DNA from: Atherinomorus stipes
Lineage: Eukaryota > Chordata > Actinopteri > Atheriniformes > Atherinidae
DNA length: 64,000 nt
Direction: 5' to 3'
Assembly (NCBI GenBank): GCA_023101725.1
Contig: JALJCO010009062.1
Coordinates: 16,704-80,703, forward strand
Shown here: in pieces, positions 1 to 12,184 of the stretch
Layout of the letters: each line of letters begins with the position of its first letter
How positions within the stretch are numbered: position 1 is the stretch's first letter
The notes under the pieces: model-generated
The model's database searches: none
What the model was told of the DNA's origin: nothing
The model's input: the letters and a program-made list of their open reading frames with translations, nothing else
Program-made: the position numbers and the translations under genes

Positions 1-2027
1 TCCCTTTTTTTGGCAAAGGTTTTATTGTATGTTAGGTTTTGTACAGAAGAGGATTGGGGCCACTGAAGAAAAATTAATTTCAAAACATTTTCTCAAAGAA
101 AAAAAAAAAGTTTTGTTTTCCAAAACGTAAAAGTCAAAATAAAAGTGTGGTTCTTTAAAAATGGCAATGAATTTCATAAAGTAAGTATTTATCAAAAATT
201 ACAAGTTTTCTTTTTTAAGAAAGGCTAAGAAACATTTTTGGCTCTGGACAACTGTTATTTAGCTGGGTTGAGGCAAAAATGTCTCTTTGGACCGTCAAGG
301 TTGGAGACACCTGGTCAATGAGGAGCGCTCACGGTTAAATGAAATGAATGAGAAAATGAAAATGGAAAATAGTTTATTCATTCCAGGAGGGAAATTCAAC
401 ATTAAAGAAGAGTAAGCAACACGTGCTTTCACGTCAGTTTCCAAAACTCTCCAAAACCATCAGAGAAAGTGTAGTAGAACGGTCCGAAAACTCACTAAAT
501 GTAGCGACAAAGTCGCTCAGGTGATAGCACTAAGCCAGACAGCTCCCACACCAGGACCCAGTCTACCACCAGACATGCAGATATTTCAGATTACTGATGG
601 AAAGATGTTTTATTCCCCCTCCCCCCAACCCCCAACCCCCACCGTACAAATCAGCTCCAACACTGAATGGGATTCATGTAAAAAAGTTCATTTTGATCAA
701 CTACAGGCTAAATATTATTAAGTAGGCCTCCTCTTCGAGGACAACCGTACCTCCCCATGAGGTTCTGACAGGTAATAATTAACTTTGATATTATAATTAT
801 TAATAAGGAACGCAACACCAACGTGCCAATCATTCACCCTCTGAGAGGGACGCAACTGCAGTCACGGTACGTCGTCATATATCCAATCCACGCCAGAAGT
901 CCCAATCGGAAGTTTGTTCTCCATGTAACTTACTAAAATCTAACCCTAACCACCTGACTGCACCATACGCATCTGTTTGCAGGCCGCAGATAGTTACTCT
1001 TGGTGGTATTTAACTAGCTTCCACATGAGACTTCCTGTATGGATTGGATGTATGGTGCCCCCTTTGTCAGTCATTGTAACTGCAGTTAGGTACTCTTGCA
1101 CCTTCCTGGACAGAGAGTCAGCATGAAGCTGATAAGGAGACATCAGGTTCCTCCTACAGCAGGTTTTCATAGACTGTTGGACAGAAAGAAGTTGTGCCGA
1201 CAAATGACCCTGACGTATGAAGAACTTAAAAACTAAGAATAAAAAGCCTCTCCTACAGCTGCAAAACCAGCAGGAGACTGTGAGGCGACAGTTTGCTTAT
1301 CGAGCTCCACGCTGGCCTCGTCTTAGAAGTCCCAGTGTGGCTGGATGCTGAGAGATGAGGGATGCATGCGCACACGAGGCCAGAAAACCTCCAGCTTCCC
1401 AATCACCACACAGCCTGAACCCGTTCCCATAAAACTATGTCTGCTGTCTGCTTTCACGGAGCGTCCCTGCTGTAATTCAGCCTATATCTGATCCTCAGAG
1501 TGGATATCCACAGCACCTACACACACGCAGGGGGGGGGGGACTCGACCTGCGGCAGCACCAGAGCCTGTTTACCACCCACTTTTCTCTCATTTGTTGCTT
1601 TTAAAGTTTTGTTTTAACTCTTCAGACTCCCGTTCAGCCGCACAGCGACTGAGTGTCACATGCTGGTGTTTGAATACGGTTTGCATGAAGGCTGGGGAGG
1701 GAGGTTCGGTGGTTTGTGCTGCGGTCTGACGCGCTGCGTTGCAGCTGCAGCCCTTTCTGTTTATGAAAAATAGCGTTTTCAAGGTAAAGCTGAAGTTTCT
1801 CCTGCAGTCAATAAAGAAAAACACACTAATGATTTCTCCACCTGAGTGAACTCTGGAATAATCTGGCCGTTTGGTTCTGCTACATGTTGCTTCCTGATAC
1901 GTCCTTGAATAGATGTGAGCAGGATGAAAACAGTGATTTATTCTCCGTGTTTATTAAGAGCTCAGGTTTTTCCTCCTCTGTGTTTGAAGACATTTCACAT
2001 CCTGCTTGTTTTCTGTGTTTTTTCCAG
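1..2027 (+). other. Intron upstream of contactin exon A (3' part)
   Basis: This stretch precedes a contactin exon and ends in a pyrimidine-rich tract and CAG acceptor at 2025-2027. I found no exon encoding the preceding Ig1 segment. The segment at 366-405 resembles the reverse complement of the 3' tail seen in many fish retroposons (TTTATT...CCAGGAGGGAAATTC), also seen at 42112-42150. A weak inverted repeat pairs 845-905 with 1030-1095. Otherwise I see nothing recognisable. Confidence 0.6.
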
Positions 2028-2123
2028 ACTTGGAGAACTTCAAGACTCACAGAAGAAGCTCCGTTTCTGTGCGGGAGGGTCAGGGTGTGGTTCTCCTGTG
2101 CGGTCCACCCCCTCATTCTGGAG
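2028..2123 (+). CDS. cntn3/cntn4 (unresolved): Contactin, exon encoding the first third of Ig-like domain 2
   Basis: Contactins are GPI-anchored neuronal adhesion proteins with six Ig-like and four fibronectin III domains that act at the cell surface in axon guidance and synapse organisation. This 96-nt exon reads (Y)[14 protein letters not shown], then [17 protein letters not shown], the opening of contactin Ig2. The Cys in LLCGPPP is the first disulphide cysteine of the fold. The acceptor is a T-rich tract ending TTTTTTCCAG; the donor is GAG|GTAAAA. The exon starts with two bases finishing a split codon and ends with one base of the next (phase 1-1), which joins in frame to exon B at 57054 and creates an Asp codon. 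The longer open frame at 1884-2336 is a different frame and is not the gene. Family assignment is firm. The paralogue is not: the stretch [20 protein letters not shown] is shared by several contactins. Confidence 0.93.
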
Positions 2124-3002
2124 GTAAAACTCTTTTCTGACAGCTATCAGAGCAAACGTGGCTTTTCTGCCACACTGAAAATCAGAAGTTTGCTGTGTGT
2201 TGTTGCAAAAGCAAGACTGGTTTCCACAGTCAAACCTGCGTTTCCCAGTACACTGTACAAAACCAAACTACTTATTTGTCATTTTTATATATTTTTCTTA
2301 AATAAGGTGAGTAAATTCTTTATAAAGTTGAAGTGATTCAATCCTTTATCTTGTTGAGATAACTTTAGATGATTCGTGCTTCCATAAATGCAGCTGAGGG
2401 CACCTTGAAGATGACATGCTTGTTCAGTTTCATGTCAGCTTGACAGTACTGTGAATACATGTTAGAAGCCAGCAGCAAACAAAAGGTCACAGCAGTTTTA
2501 TGTGTGTATGGTTCATGTTAAAGACACTCTGATGAAAATCCTGTTTTTCATGCTGTTTACGTGCTCATGTGACATTTTTCTCAAACTTGCGGACATATGT
2601 TTAAAAAACTAAACTCAAAATTGCATTTCTGAGTATTTCTGCATTCAAATAATCATGAACCGATGGCAGGCTCTTTTATAATTTATTCAGTCACCATATA
2701 GCAGATGTATCAGTCTTAACATTTAAAATCACAATGACGGAAAAGGTTCAGGCTGAAGCATGAGCTTATATTGCCTATCCTACAACAAAATTCCTAACTT
2801 AATCCACCAAATGAAGGAAGGAAGAGAAAACAACTAACTAAAAATTAAAATAACAAAAAAAATAGAGGGATGGAATACAGATTCTCAATCTGAGGAAGCA
2901 GTAGTTGAGAAAATGTAAAACATGTAAGACATACAGCTGGATAAACTAAAAAACTCAACTTAAAACTTGTGTGAATCTGAAATGTGAAGTTAGACAAACT
3001 TA

Positions 3003-3302
3003 GGGTGCATTCAGAAAGCATAATCGGCGGGTCTCGGCCCGTTTGGGGACTAGGCTCGGCTGGGGGCGGGGGCGGTCTTCCAGACCGAGATCACGCTCAC
3101 ATTTCACCGTAGCCAAAACTTTAGAATAATGTTCCCGAGGACAAGACGAACAACGAACAAGAAGGTTCTCACAACTCCCGTTTCCTCCACAACACCACAT
3201 TGTTGTTGTGCAAACGTACGAGGAGCTGGATTTGCTTTCATCAGACCAAACATCGACTAAAGCTTTTACTTCCTCGTAACTCCACGTCTGACCACGAGCC
3301 AT
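3003..3302 (-). pseudogene. Myb/SANT-like protein remnant of a Harbinger element
   Basis: From the ATG at 3302 the - strand reads MARGQTWSYEEVKALVDVW and then SDESKSS, which matches the start of Myb/SANT-like DNA-binding domains found in fish Harbinger elements: an early Trp, an acidic EE pair, then ALxDVWSDE. After about 26 residues the similarity is lost and the frame runs to the element's terminus, so this is an internally deleted relic. In the family this protein helps the transposase bind the element ends. No function is expected here. Confidence 0.65.
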
Positions 3303-3344
3303 CTTTAGAAGTACTGCCGTCCCACACGTGTGTTTGTTGTTGTA

Positions 3345-3846
3345 CACACTCAAACATAGAGGTACGAGACAGGAACATTTCTGTACCTGCAGGTAGATTT
3401 TTTACAAATATTCTCTCAAAAGTACAATATTGGTCTTTATGAGGCCAGAAGTACCTATATACTATGAAAAAGGGTCCAAAGTAATATAAAGTACAAATTT
3501 GTACCATTTCAATCCTAAGGGTACCTGCAGCATTGAAAACTGTGTGTAGCTTGTACAATAACTATAAATAGCAGTACTTCTAAGTAGTAGTATAATTATA
3601 GTTATATTATGATTTTCATAATAACCATAGTAATCATAGTAATAATTATATGTATAATTATATATGTGTTTTGCCTAATATTTTATATAATAATTATTCA
3701 TTTATTATTAGCATCTTTGATTGTTGTCACAATCTCTATTTTATTGACTTTTATTCATCATCTTTAATTGGTTTAATTGTACTTTATTAACTCATACAGC
3801 TTGATAAGGTACAAAAATGGACCAGGACCGAAGGAACAGAAATGTA
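3345..3846 (+). mobile_element. TA-flanked MITE, copy 1 (3' end missing)
   Basis: It begins with CACACTCAAACATAGAGG directly after a TA dinucleotide at 3343-3344 and is collinear with the full copy at 23897-24452 up to AGAAATGT at 3846. There it breaks off, losing about 85 bp and the right terminal repeat. It sits inside the Harbinger-like element 3003-4081, so it is the younger insertion. No coding capacity is seen. TA duplication plus short inverted ends points to a Tc1/mariner-mobilised MITE. Confidence 0.8.
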
Positions 3847-4627
3847 TAGTGTTTACCCACAATGCCATGCTAAACCAAATGCAGGAAGCAGCAATTCTGT
3901 AGTCCACTTCGTGTATTTGGTTCACTTGAATCGGACCGTGACCTGCGTTTGTAGGCGGACTCAGTCCGCTTGTCTGTTCCAGGATCAGGGTCCGTTTCTG
4001 CATTCACAACTCCCCCAAATAAAGCGGACTTTCCCTGCAAACAGACCCTGATTCAAACCAAACAGCTTTGTGAATGCGCCCTGAAACTCACTTTTTCAGC
4101 TCAAAGACACAAGATGTGAGTAAATCTGAATATCCGCCCTAACTTTGGGTTTTACACAACTAAGTTGATTTAAAGGGACTAGAGGCAGGAATTGGAAAAG
4201 AATAAACAAGCACGTCCAGTTTTTTTTTAATACTTATGGGTGATGAAGCATTAAAAAACAAAAAGAAGCCCACCCACGTCTCTCTCTGTTGCCTTGAACA
4301 AGCTGTGTGCGGCATAATGCGCTGCGATTCGGTGGCAGAATTTCTGCGGACGTGACGTTAAACGACGCTGCATCCGCATGCCCGACAGTTTTCATACAGG
4401 AAGGAGACGGTCGCGGTGGATTCAAACACTGTAAGCGATAGTTCTGGATTCTTCTGCCGTCAGCAAACGATCCAGATCAACTGAAAGACACTAAAAAGTG
4501 GAACTACGAAGAAAAAGACTTTATCAGCGTAGCAAACAACGTTATAGCTTCAGTTTGTGCTCGGCTTGGCTCGTGGCTGCAGTTACCTGCAGCACCAGTA
4601 TCGAGTTTCGTTTCTTAATCTCCCCTT

Positions 4628-5242
4628 TAAAGCTCGGGTTGGCAATGTTGGAAAAACAGCTCGAGCATGCAGCATTTAATAAAAAACGCCACCAGAAACC
4701 ACGCCCTCAGAGCCCAGGGATGTGTGCGCCGATGTTTTACAGGCAGGTTAACCGATAACAGCAGATGGATAGCTCGTTAGCATGCTAGTAAACTGCTGAC
4801 AAACCACCTTTCTAAAAGCTTGAATCCACTCACCTCCAACTCCTGCGTGTGTGCAAACGTCAACGCCTCCGAGACTTCATCCTCATCTGTTGTTTTGGTT
4901 TGTTTTTTCGCGCTGCAGCAGCTAGCGGTCCGTTAGCTAGATTTGTTTACAGTGAGCGGCACACAGGGGGGGTCACGTGGGGACGGTGAGAGGGGAGGGA
5001 CAGAAACGAGACATAAAAGCATCCATTTGTTCTTTCTATATGTTGCAAATGACCAATTCCTGCTTTGGGTGTGAATGTTGGGAGTTGGTCAGAGTTTTCA
5101 CAGACCTGCAGCTCTCACAGAGGTCTGACTGTTTCCTTCCTTTTTATGAACACATGATGTGCTGATGCTGTCAGGATGGAAGGACCAGTTCACCCAGTAT
5201 AACAGAAAGTGTTTCTGAGCAGGATTACCAACTCTGGCTTTA
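4628..5242. mobile_element. Candidate DNA transposon with imperfect terminal inverted repeats
   Basis: The left edge TAAAGCTCGGGTTGGCAAT is mirrored at the right edge, which reads ATTACCAACTCTGGCTTTAA in the plus direction. About 600 bp lie between, with no transposase. The superfamily is not determined because no clear target duplication was found. This could be one of the many non-autonomous hAT-type repeats of teleosts. Confidence 0.45.
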
Positions 5243-5249
5243 ACTCACA

Positions 5250-8240
5250 AAGCTTTGCAGCTTGTTGCTTTATTTTTTAAGTTCGCTCAAATTTTGGGGT
5301 CTTTATTCCCATTGTTGTGTTCGGAAATGCAGCTTCTATGATGACGAAAATGTTGGACATTCAATATGTGACAGCGTGAGTCTCCTGTGTTGACTCAGTC
5401 ACGCATTTCTAAATCTGTTGTAGATGTACCATAACAAGATATTTATCATGTTTTTAATAAAGGTTCAAATATATATGCTTATTATTATTAGAGCAATCCC
5501 CCCAAACAACAGTTTTTATTTATTTATTTATTTATTTATTTTTAAGTAATACTGTCCAGAATACTTTTTGGATAAGCCTCAAATTTTGAGATACCTCCAA
5601 CACTTAAAGGCTTCGAAAAAACAAGAAGTCCATCAAACTGGACTAAAAAACACAACGACATGGAAACAGGAAACCATGGTGATAGAAAATACTTCCTTAT
5701 AAAGAACCGTAATAATGACACGGAGGTTTAATCAGCTCTGATGGGATTAACTAACAGCGTTATTTCCAGTAACAGGAATCAAACTAATTACTGTGTCCAT
5801 CTCTACAACGGCGTTACGTTACTGATGATAAAATGCAACGTGTTATTATAATTAAGCACACTGCAGCTGTCTTCATCTGACTGGGGCTAATGGGGGGGGG
5901 GGTCTGCGTGAGTAATGGTGACTGGCAAAGGAGGCAGACACACACAGAGTGTGTGTAGGAGTCTGATTTTATTCCATGAATTATACGTGTGATATAAATG
6001 TGTTGGTGATGATCTCATAATATATTTTTATATGATGTTATTCATGTTTATCAGCCACATTTTACTAATTAGTCTGTTAAAAGCAGGTGGATTTGGTTTA
6101 GTTATTGAATAAATAAACCTAAAATGATCATTACACTGATACAGTGTTAAATATGAATGGACCCTGGACCAGTTTGGACTGAAAACTTGGCCCCATCATG
6201 AAAAGGTTGAGACCCCCTGGTTTATAATCAATGTTAAAACCACAAATCTGACTCATCCAACATGTTCAGCCTTTGTTAGAAATATTGTAGATCTCTAAAT
6301 ATTAACAGTTGTAGCAGTTGAATACTTTGAGCAGGACGGGATGAGAATGGATGAGAAGTCCGTCTGTGGACTGAAGGATTTCTGAGGGATTCTCTCATTG
6401 TTCATTGTGATTCTGCTGTCGGCGGCCGGACGCTCGGTCCGCTTGGATGAGGACATTGTGCTTCAGTTTTTGGCAGTTGGATTAAATTGTTTCACAGTCC
6501 CACAGCATTTATTCATTGTTGTCTGGTCTCAAGCTGAAGGCTGACAAAGCCTCAATAAGGTACAATTTGCTTTCTGTCCAAGAGCTAAATGAGGAGATCA
6601 GTGCCACGATGTGTTCGTTTGGTATAAAAGCTACAGTGCTACGCAGGCTTTTTCCAGCATTTGACATTTATAACATATTAAAGCCCTCTTAGATTCAATA
6701 ATGTGGCTTATTTCTGAAACTAAATACCCTACGAGGACATGGTGTCAGAAACTAGACCACATCCTTCACTTTTTTCACACCTCCTCAACAAACAAAAATT
6801 TAAATTAGACCTGAATGAATGTCAAGATCATGTTATTAGAAAAAAAAAAAACATTTTCATCACGTGTGCTACAATGTGGTCCGTTTTCATTAAAGAACTT
6901 GATCTAAAACATACTTGGACATATTTTGAACAGAGGCAGGACTCCACTGATAAAATTAATCTAATTAATTATAGGCTTTGCAGTTGATTAATTTAGATTA
7001 ATCGCATTACAAAAATTGCCCCAAAAAGTAACATTTTCTTTATTTAAATAGATTTTCGGGACAACTGAATCAAATAACAGACATAGACTTTAATACTGTA
7101 AACTGTAAAAGATGAGCTTTTTATGCAGCATTTCAAGTAGAAAAGTTACTTTGATGCCAATATTTTTACTTTAGTGACGCCTCAAACGTCTGATCCGCTG
7201 TTTACTTCTATGAAACAACTACAACACTGAGAAAAGTTTTTATGGCAAAATAATTATTTACAAGCTTTAAAAGCCACAACATTTCACAGACAAAAGAGCG
7301 ACAAAGTAAACCAATCGACTAGTGATTATATTCAGCTACATGACACGGTGTTCTGGTGAAATACGTTTCCTTTCAAATTGAACTTCTGACATCCTGTATC
7401 AGCCCGGTTTATTAGTGAGGAGACAAGTGTCTGGAGGGGGTTGTTCACGGGCCTGAGGATGCCTGACATATTGGTATTATTTCCCCGTTGGTCTTAAAAA
7501 CCAACCCTAATTGGATTACTTCAGCACAAATTGGCAGATATGAAAAGAGGCAGAGAAGCAACTTTTCATAGAAGAGAAAACAAAGACGCGTCAGCTGAAC
7601 TTCCAAATAAATGAAAAAAAATCTAAATTGTTATCAGACTTTCCACCAGGTAAAACCCAGGAGGGTACAAGCTCCCAACAATTAGGCTGAAATCAATTCC
7701 AGGCACGCAGCCTTTCCACTGGCAGACCAGCATATAAATCAGTGATATCTGTTTGGTGGCTGTCAGCTGGAGGAACGTAATCAAAGCAGCTGCTGCACTT
7801 AGCTGCCCCAGTAAGAAAAGAGAGAAATCTGTAAAAGGACACATCTGCTGCAATTACAGAGACGATACAGAGTTCTGCTGGAAATCTACCACATGACCGA
7901 GACACAGCATGATCACAGTCATGTGCATCTGCATATCAGACACAAGTAAAAAGCCTGATTCAAGACAACCACTTTCTTATGTTCAGGGTTTTTAGTTAAA
8001 AGTGAGAGCTGCAACGTTTTTATCAAAACAATGAATGCATCTACAGAACGACTACAGAGGTGCAGAATAAAAGTATTATTTAACTATTATAGAAATAACT
8101 GTATTATTTACTTTGACCGGTTCAAAATAAAAAAAATATTTACAACTGTACATCTATGCTAATTCTGCACCATTAGCATTAGCTCAGGAGATGCTAGCTC
8201 GATTGCTCTGTGTAGAAATAGTATCTTTTTTGTGTTAAAT
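5250..8240. other. Intronic DNA, mostly unassigned
   Basis: The only clear structures are a (TTTA)n run at 5517-5542, a G9 run near 5891 and a dispersed repeat at about 5945-6215. That repeat shares blocks with the far end of the window, for example GTCTGATTTTATTCCATGA near 5962 and 58546, and GTGGATTTGGTTT near 6088 and 59847. The open frames here are short and unsupported. Confidence 0.5.
5945..6215 (+). repeat. Dispersed repeat shared with 58540-59960
   Basis: Blocks such as GTCTGATTTTATTCCATGA and GGACCAGTTTG recur in the same order around 58546 and 59933. This indicates two copies of one interspersed family. Class and exact boundaries are unknown. Confidence 0.45.
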
Positions 8241-8315
8241 TCCTTAAGAATAGGCGTAACCATCAACAAAAGAGGGGGCTTCAAGTCAACAAAAAATGAA
8301 GCATGAATGAAAAAT

Positions 8316-8390
8316 GAAAACTTTAGGTTTTGTCTGTACGTGCACTTTTAGTAAGGATCCTGCGCACAGTTTTAAAAATAAGACCGCTGA
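8316..8390 (-). mobile_element. Terminal fragment of a Harbinger-type element
   Basis: Read on the - strand, this segment (AAACTGTGCGCAGGATC, then TACTAAAAGTGCACGTAC) closely matches the left end of the element at 41361-43065. Only the terminal 70-odd bases are present. It is a truncated relic of the same family in opposite orientation. Confidence 0.6.
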
Positions 8391-8455
8391 TGTGAAAAAG
8401 ACAGAAATAACACATCACTTATGCTCTGGCAATGTTGACATGAAGTCAACAAAAA

Positions 8456-9026
8456 TGGAACAAAAATCGTCCATAAAAGTCAAAAAAAAAACGTGTCAAT
8501 ATTCCTCCATACTGCTCGTCCAACATAATCCAAGTGTTCTGAGTGGGTAGCGTCCAGAATTTACTGGAAACCACATCATTTAATATATTTTTATAACTTA
8601 AACAGTAGAACATCTAACTGCCACAAAGCAAACCCTGCGAGTTCATGACACTACGGAAGCCGCGACAGATAAGATCACGCGTTCTCTTTTTCTTTCTTTC
8701 TTTCTTTTAAATCAATATCCTACCGCTCTTGTGTTTGCCAGCTCGTTCGCTCTTAGCACAATGTAAACAGCTAATTTCTTCTTCTATGCTTGCATTATCG
8801 GCAGAGTAGGCGCTGAACGCAGCGGCTTCCGTAGTGTCGTGAACTTGCATGAATGCGCAAAAAGAAAGTGCAATGTTCTACTGTTCAGGCTATAAAAATC
8901 TAGTAAATGATGTGGTTTCCAGTAAATTCTGGACGCTACCCACTCAGGACACTTGGATTACATTGGACGAGCAGTATGGAGGAATATTGACAAGTTTTTG
9001 TGGACTTTTATGGACCTTTTTGGTTC
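8456..9026. mobile_element. Foldback element with about 207-bp inverted arms
   Basis: The arm at 8456-8663 is inverted at 8820-9026 across a spacer of about 156 bp. Matching blocks include GTGGGTAGCGTCCAGAATTT / AAATTCTGGACGCTACCCAC and CACTACGGAAGCCGC / GCGGCTTCCGTAGTG. It is non-coding. Arms this long suggest a foldback or MITE-type DNA transposon. The true ends may lie further out, since imperfect CCTTTAA-type motifs occur near 8244 and 9184. Confidence 0.75.
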
Positions 9027-9790
9027 AGTGGTGAACTCCATTATATGAAAGTTGGGGGAAAACGAAAACCTGTCCGATGTCCGGCTGCATTTGAGATATC
9101 AAAAAAGTGCTCGAGAGTCTTGCTCAGCATGAGGATGAGGAGAAGATGAAGGATCATCATTCTGTGGGTGTACTATTCCTTTAAACTTTCTTTCAGCACA
9201 AGATTATACTTCATTTTTTCACTAAACAACTGAACAGTTTGGTTTTATTTGTATTAGTTACAAAACTGCATGTCATTTTTCCTCTGTGCTTGGCCTGAAG
9301 CGCACACAGGAAGCAGAAAACACATTCCCCCATCACTGTTTCATCACTTCACTCAGAATGGATCGTAGTAATGTGCCCAGCTATAGCCTGAAGCGCATAT
9401 AAACACACCTGTCTCCAGGTGAGAGGATTGCTAAACCAAGCATCTGCTGACATCCTGCAGACAGAGATACAACAGGAATATTTTCACCAGTAAGACGAAA
9501 ACTCGCAGTTTTTTGGTGATGAACTGTAAAACTGTAAAATTGGACAGTATTTAACTGTAATATCAACTTTAAATACTGTAAAATTTGTTTATGCACAGTA
9601 CACCACTGTAGACTACATTGGACTGTCCTGTACTGTCAACCAAGATACAGAAGTTTAATTGCCCGCAAAGAACTGAAAAATGACTAAATAGTATGTCTAT
9701 TTTTTCTTAATTTTGTGTTCTAACCAATTCCACCTGAAAGTGGCAACACATTTAAATATTAGACAAAGATAACATAAGTAAACACAAAAT

Positions 9791-10853
9791 GCAGTTTTTA
9801 AATGGAGGATTTTATTAGTAAGGGAGGAAAAAATCCAAACTTAAATAGCCCTGTGTGAAAAAGTGATCTTCCCCTAAACCTAATAACTGGTTGTTCCACC
9901 TTAGCAGCAACAACTGCATCAAGCGTTTGTGATAACTGGCAGTGAGTCTTCTGCAGCGCTGTGGAGGAATTTTGTTCCACTCATCTTTGCAGAATTGTTG
10001 TAATTCAGCCACATTGGAGGCTTTTCCAGCATGAACCGCCTTTTTAAGGTCATGCCACAGCATCTCAATGGGATTCAGGTGGGGACTTTGACTAGGCCAC
10101 TCCAAAGTCTTCATGTTGTTGTTCTTAAGCCATTCAGAGGTGGACTTGCTGGTGTGTTCTGGATCATTGTTCTGCTGCAGAACCCAAGTGTGCTTCAGCT
10201 TGAGGTCACCAACAGATGGCCGGACTTTCTCCTTCAGGATTTTTTGGTAGAAGCAGAATTCATGGTTCCATTTACCACAGCAAGTCTTCCAGGTCCTGAA
10301 GCAGCAAAACAGCCCCAGACCATCACACTAAAACCACCATATTTTACTGTTGCTATGATGTTCCTTTTCTGAAATGCCGTGTTACTTTTACGCCAGATGT
10401 AATGGGACCTACACCTTCCAGAAAGTTCCACTTTTGTCTCATCAGTCCACAGAGTATTTTCCCAAAAGTCTTGGGGATCATCAAGATGCTTTCTGGCTAA
10501 ACTGAGACGAGCCTTTATGTTCTTTCTGCTCAGCAGTGGTTTGATCTTGGAACTCTGCCATGCAGCCATTTTTGCCCCCCAGTCTCTTTCTGATGGTGGA
10601 GTCATGAACACTGACCTTCATTGAGGCAAGTGAGGCCTGCAATTCTGGGTCACGTTGGTCGGCCCCTCCTGGGAAGGTTCACCACTGTTCCATGTTTTCA
10701 CCATTTGTGGATAATGGCTCCCACTGTGGTTCTCTGGAGTAAACCACAGTTAATTTATGTTTTAACAAGGGGGCAATCACTTTTTCACAAAGGGCCATGA
10801 AGGTTTCCCCCCCCCCCCCCCCCCCTTGTTACTAAAAATCTTCATTTAAAAAC
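9791..10853 (-). mobile_element. Tc1/mariner element, inactive
   Basis: Inverted ends are recognisable: GCAGTTTTTAAATGGAGGAT at 9791 and, on the other strand at 10853, GTAGTTTTTAAATGAAGAT. The interior encodes a Tc1-type transposase on the - strand. A pure C run (10807-10825) lies near the transposase-proximal end. No clean TA duplication was resolved. Confidence 0.85.
9815..10611 (-). pseudogene. Tc1-like transposase, frameshifted relic
   Basis: Tc1 transposases are DDE-type nucleases that cut and paste their own element. The - strand carries LWTDETKVEL (first catalytic Asp), then in another frame QQNNDPEHTSKSTSEWL, then MKTLEWPSQSPHLNPIEMLW (catalytic Glu in NPIE). A frameshift lies between 10233 and 10115. 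The second catalytic position, normally Asp in QxDND, reads Asn here. The N-terminal paired-like helix-turn-helix region is mostly absent from the readable part. The gene is inactive on two independent grounds. Confidence 0.88.
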
Positions 10854-12180
10854 TACCCTGCTTTGCGGCACCCTCTGTTCTGTGCACCATGAGTTAAGTG
10901 TTTAATCCCATGACTCCCCCGATTATTGCTCTGATTATCGTTAATTGTAGCCTGGACAGTGCTTCACTCAATTTCATTTAAAAGCAATAAAAACAAACAA
11001 CTCTTTAAGTGAGTTGGCTCATTAAAAAGCTGGAAGAATCAGCTTGTTAGCACTTATTAATCCATCAAAATGAACAATTTTGTGTTGCAGTTTACAAGTC
11101 TTGCAGGTGTTTCACACAAACTTTACAGGAACACATATTCTGCCTTCGTAGCTGCAAACATAGTAGCTGAGGTTTTGTTGTTTTATTTGTCGGCATTGAA
11201 CTGAAAGGTCAATTCTGTTTGCAGTGTTTTGATTCTAAATAGTTTTGAAGGACTCACACAAAGTTAGAAAAAATAAGAAACATGGGATAAATTAGCACCT
11301 GGATGCTGATAGAATGAGAAAGCTGTTAAAAGTCAACTTTGGTGGGTTTGTATTTCATCTCTAACAGAAGCTCCTATCACCGTTAGCTACTCACTTTTCT
11401 CGCCTTTTTGCATTAACAGATGCAGTAAAACCTAATATTTTGAAGTGTCTCTGATTTAGAGCTGCCTCTCTTACTCCAAAATGGTTCAACATTGGTTCAC
11501 AATCTGTACAAGTATGTTTTAGATCAAGCTCTTTCATGAGAATGGATCAGACCCATTTTAAAACAACTGGCTGCCGGTCCTTACCGTAAATATCTTCACA
11601 CGACAGTGCAGGTTTATTTTCAGCACATTCAATCGCTCATTCAGAGCAGAGTAGAAAAACATCAAATGGAGATTCGGCAGGCTTAACCCACACATCCTGG
11701 CCAGACTGTTGGCACCAGACACACATCAATACACACCAAGCTGTCCGTTAGAGGATCAGAGTATTTAAAATGGCTGCAATGAAAAGCAATCACTCAGCGG
11801 GCGAAGAGCCACGGGCTGCGCCAGAACTGTTTTTCTTTGTTGACCTGATCTGCTGCTTTGTTGCAGCTAAATGACACATCTTTTCTGTGGATGGTAATCT
11901 GACTGTGCAGATTGGGCTATTGCATCATGATGAAATCAAACTGAAAATGTATTTAGGGTAGACCACCTATTGACACGAAGCTTGTTGAGAGCAAATTTGC
12001 ATCTGGAATCACATGCAGTTCGATTAGCCTGGAGGGTTGTGAGTCCTATTATTCATAAGCCAGTGTTTTTTTTTTTTTTTTAATCATTGTACAGTGTAAG
12101 TGTAATATTTTGTCTTTTTTGTAGTAATTAGCTTCGGCTGCTTGGTAATATTCTACAGGTTAGAATATCTCATATGTCTC
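10854..12180. other. Intronic DNA without recognised features
   Basis: I see no gene, inverted-end element or tandem array here, apart from a 16-base T run near 12067. The sequence is AT-rich with ordinary intron texture. Confidence 0.5.
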
Positions 12181-12184
12181 TTAA

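Larger units (their letters stand above)
3003..4081 (-). mobile_element. Non-autonomous PIF/Harbinger-like element with a nested MITE
   Basis: The ends are inverted repeats: GGGTGCATTCAGAAAGC at 3003 and GCTTTGTGAATGCGCCC ending at 4081. Flanks are TTA and TGA, a decayed version of the TWA target duplication typical of PIF/Harbinger. Inside, on the - strand, is the start of a Myb/SANT-like protein (ATG at 3302), the companion protein of Harbinger transposases. There is no DDE nuclease. A MITE interrupts the element just upstream of that ATG. After subtracting the MITE, the ATG lies about 280 bp from the right end, close to the 283 bp in the related copy at 45807-46969. Confidence 0.75.

Noticed and set aside
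1884..2336. 150-codon frame overlapping contactin exon A
   Set aside because: The conserved contactin residues are in a different frame between clear splice sites; this frame has no recognisable content.
4171..4630. Small element bounded by TTTAAAGGGACTA and CTCCCCTTTAA
   Set aside because: The inverted match is only about 10 bp and no target duplication was found.
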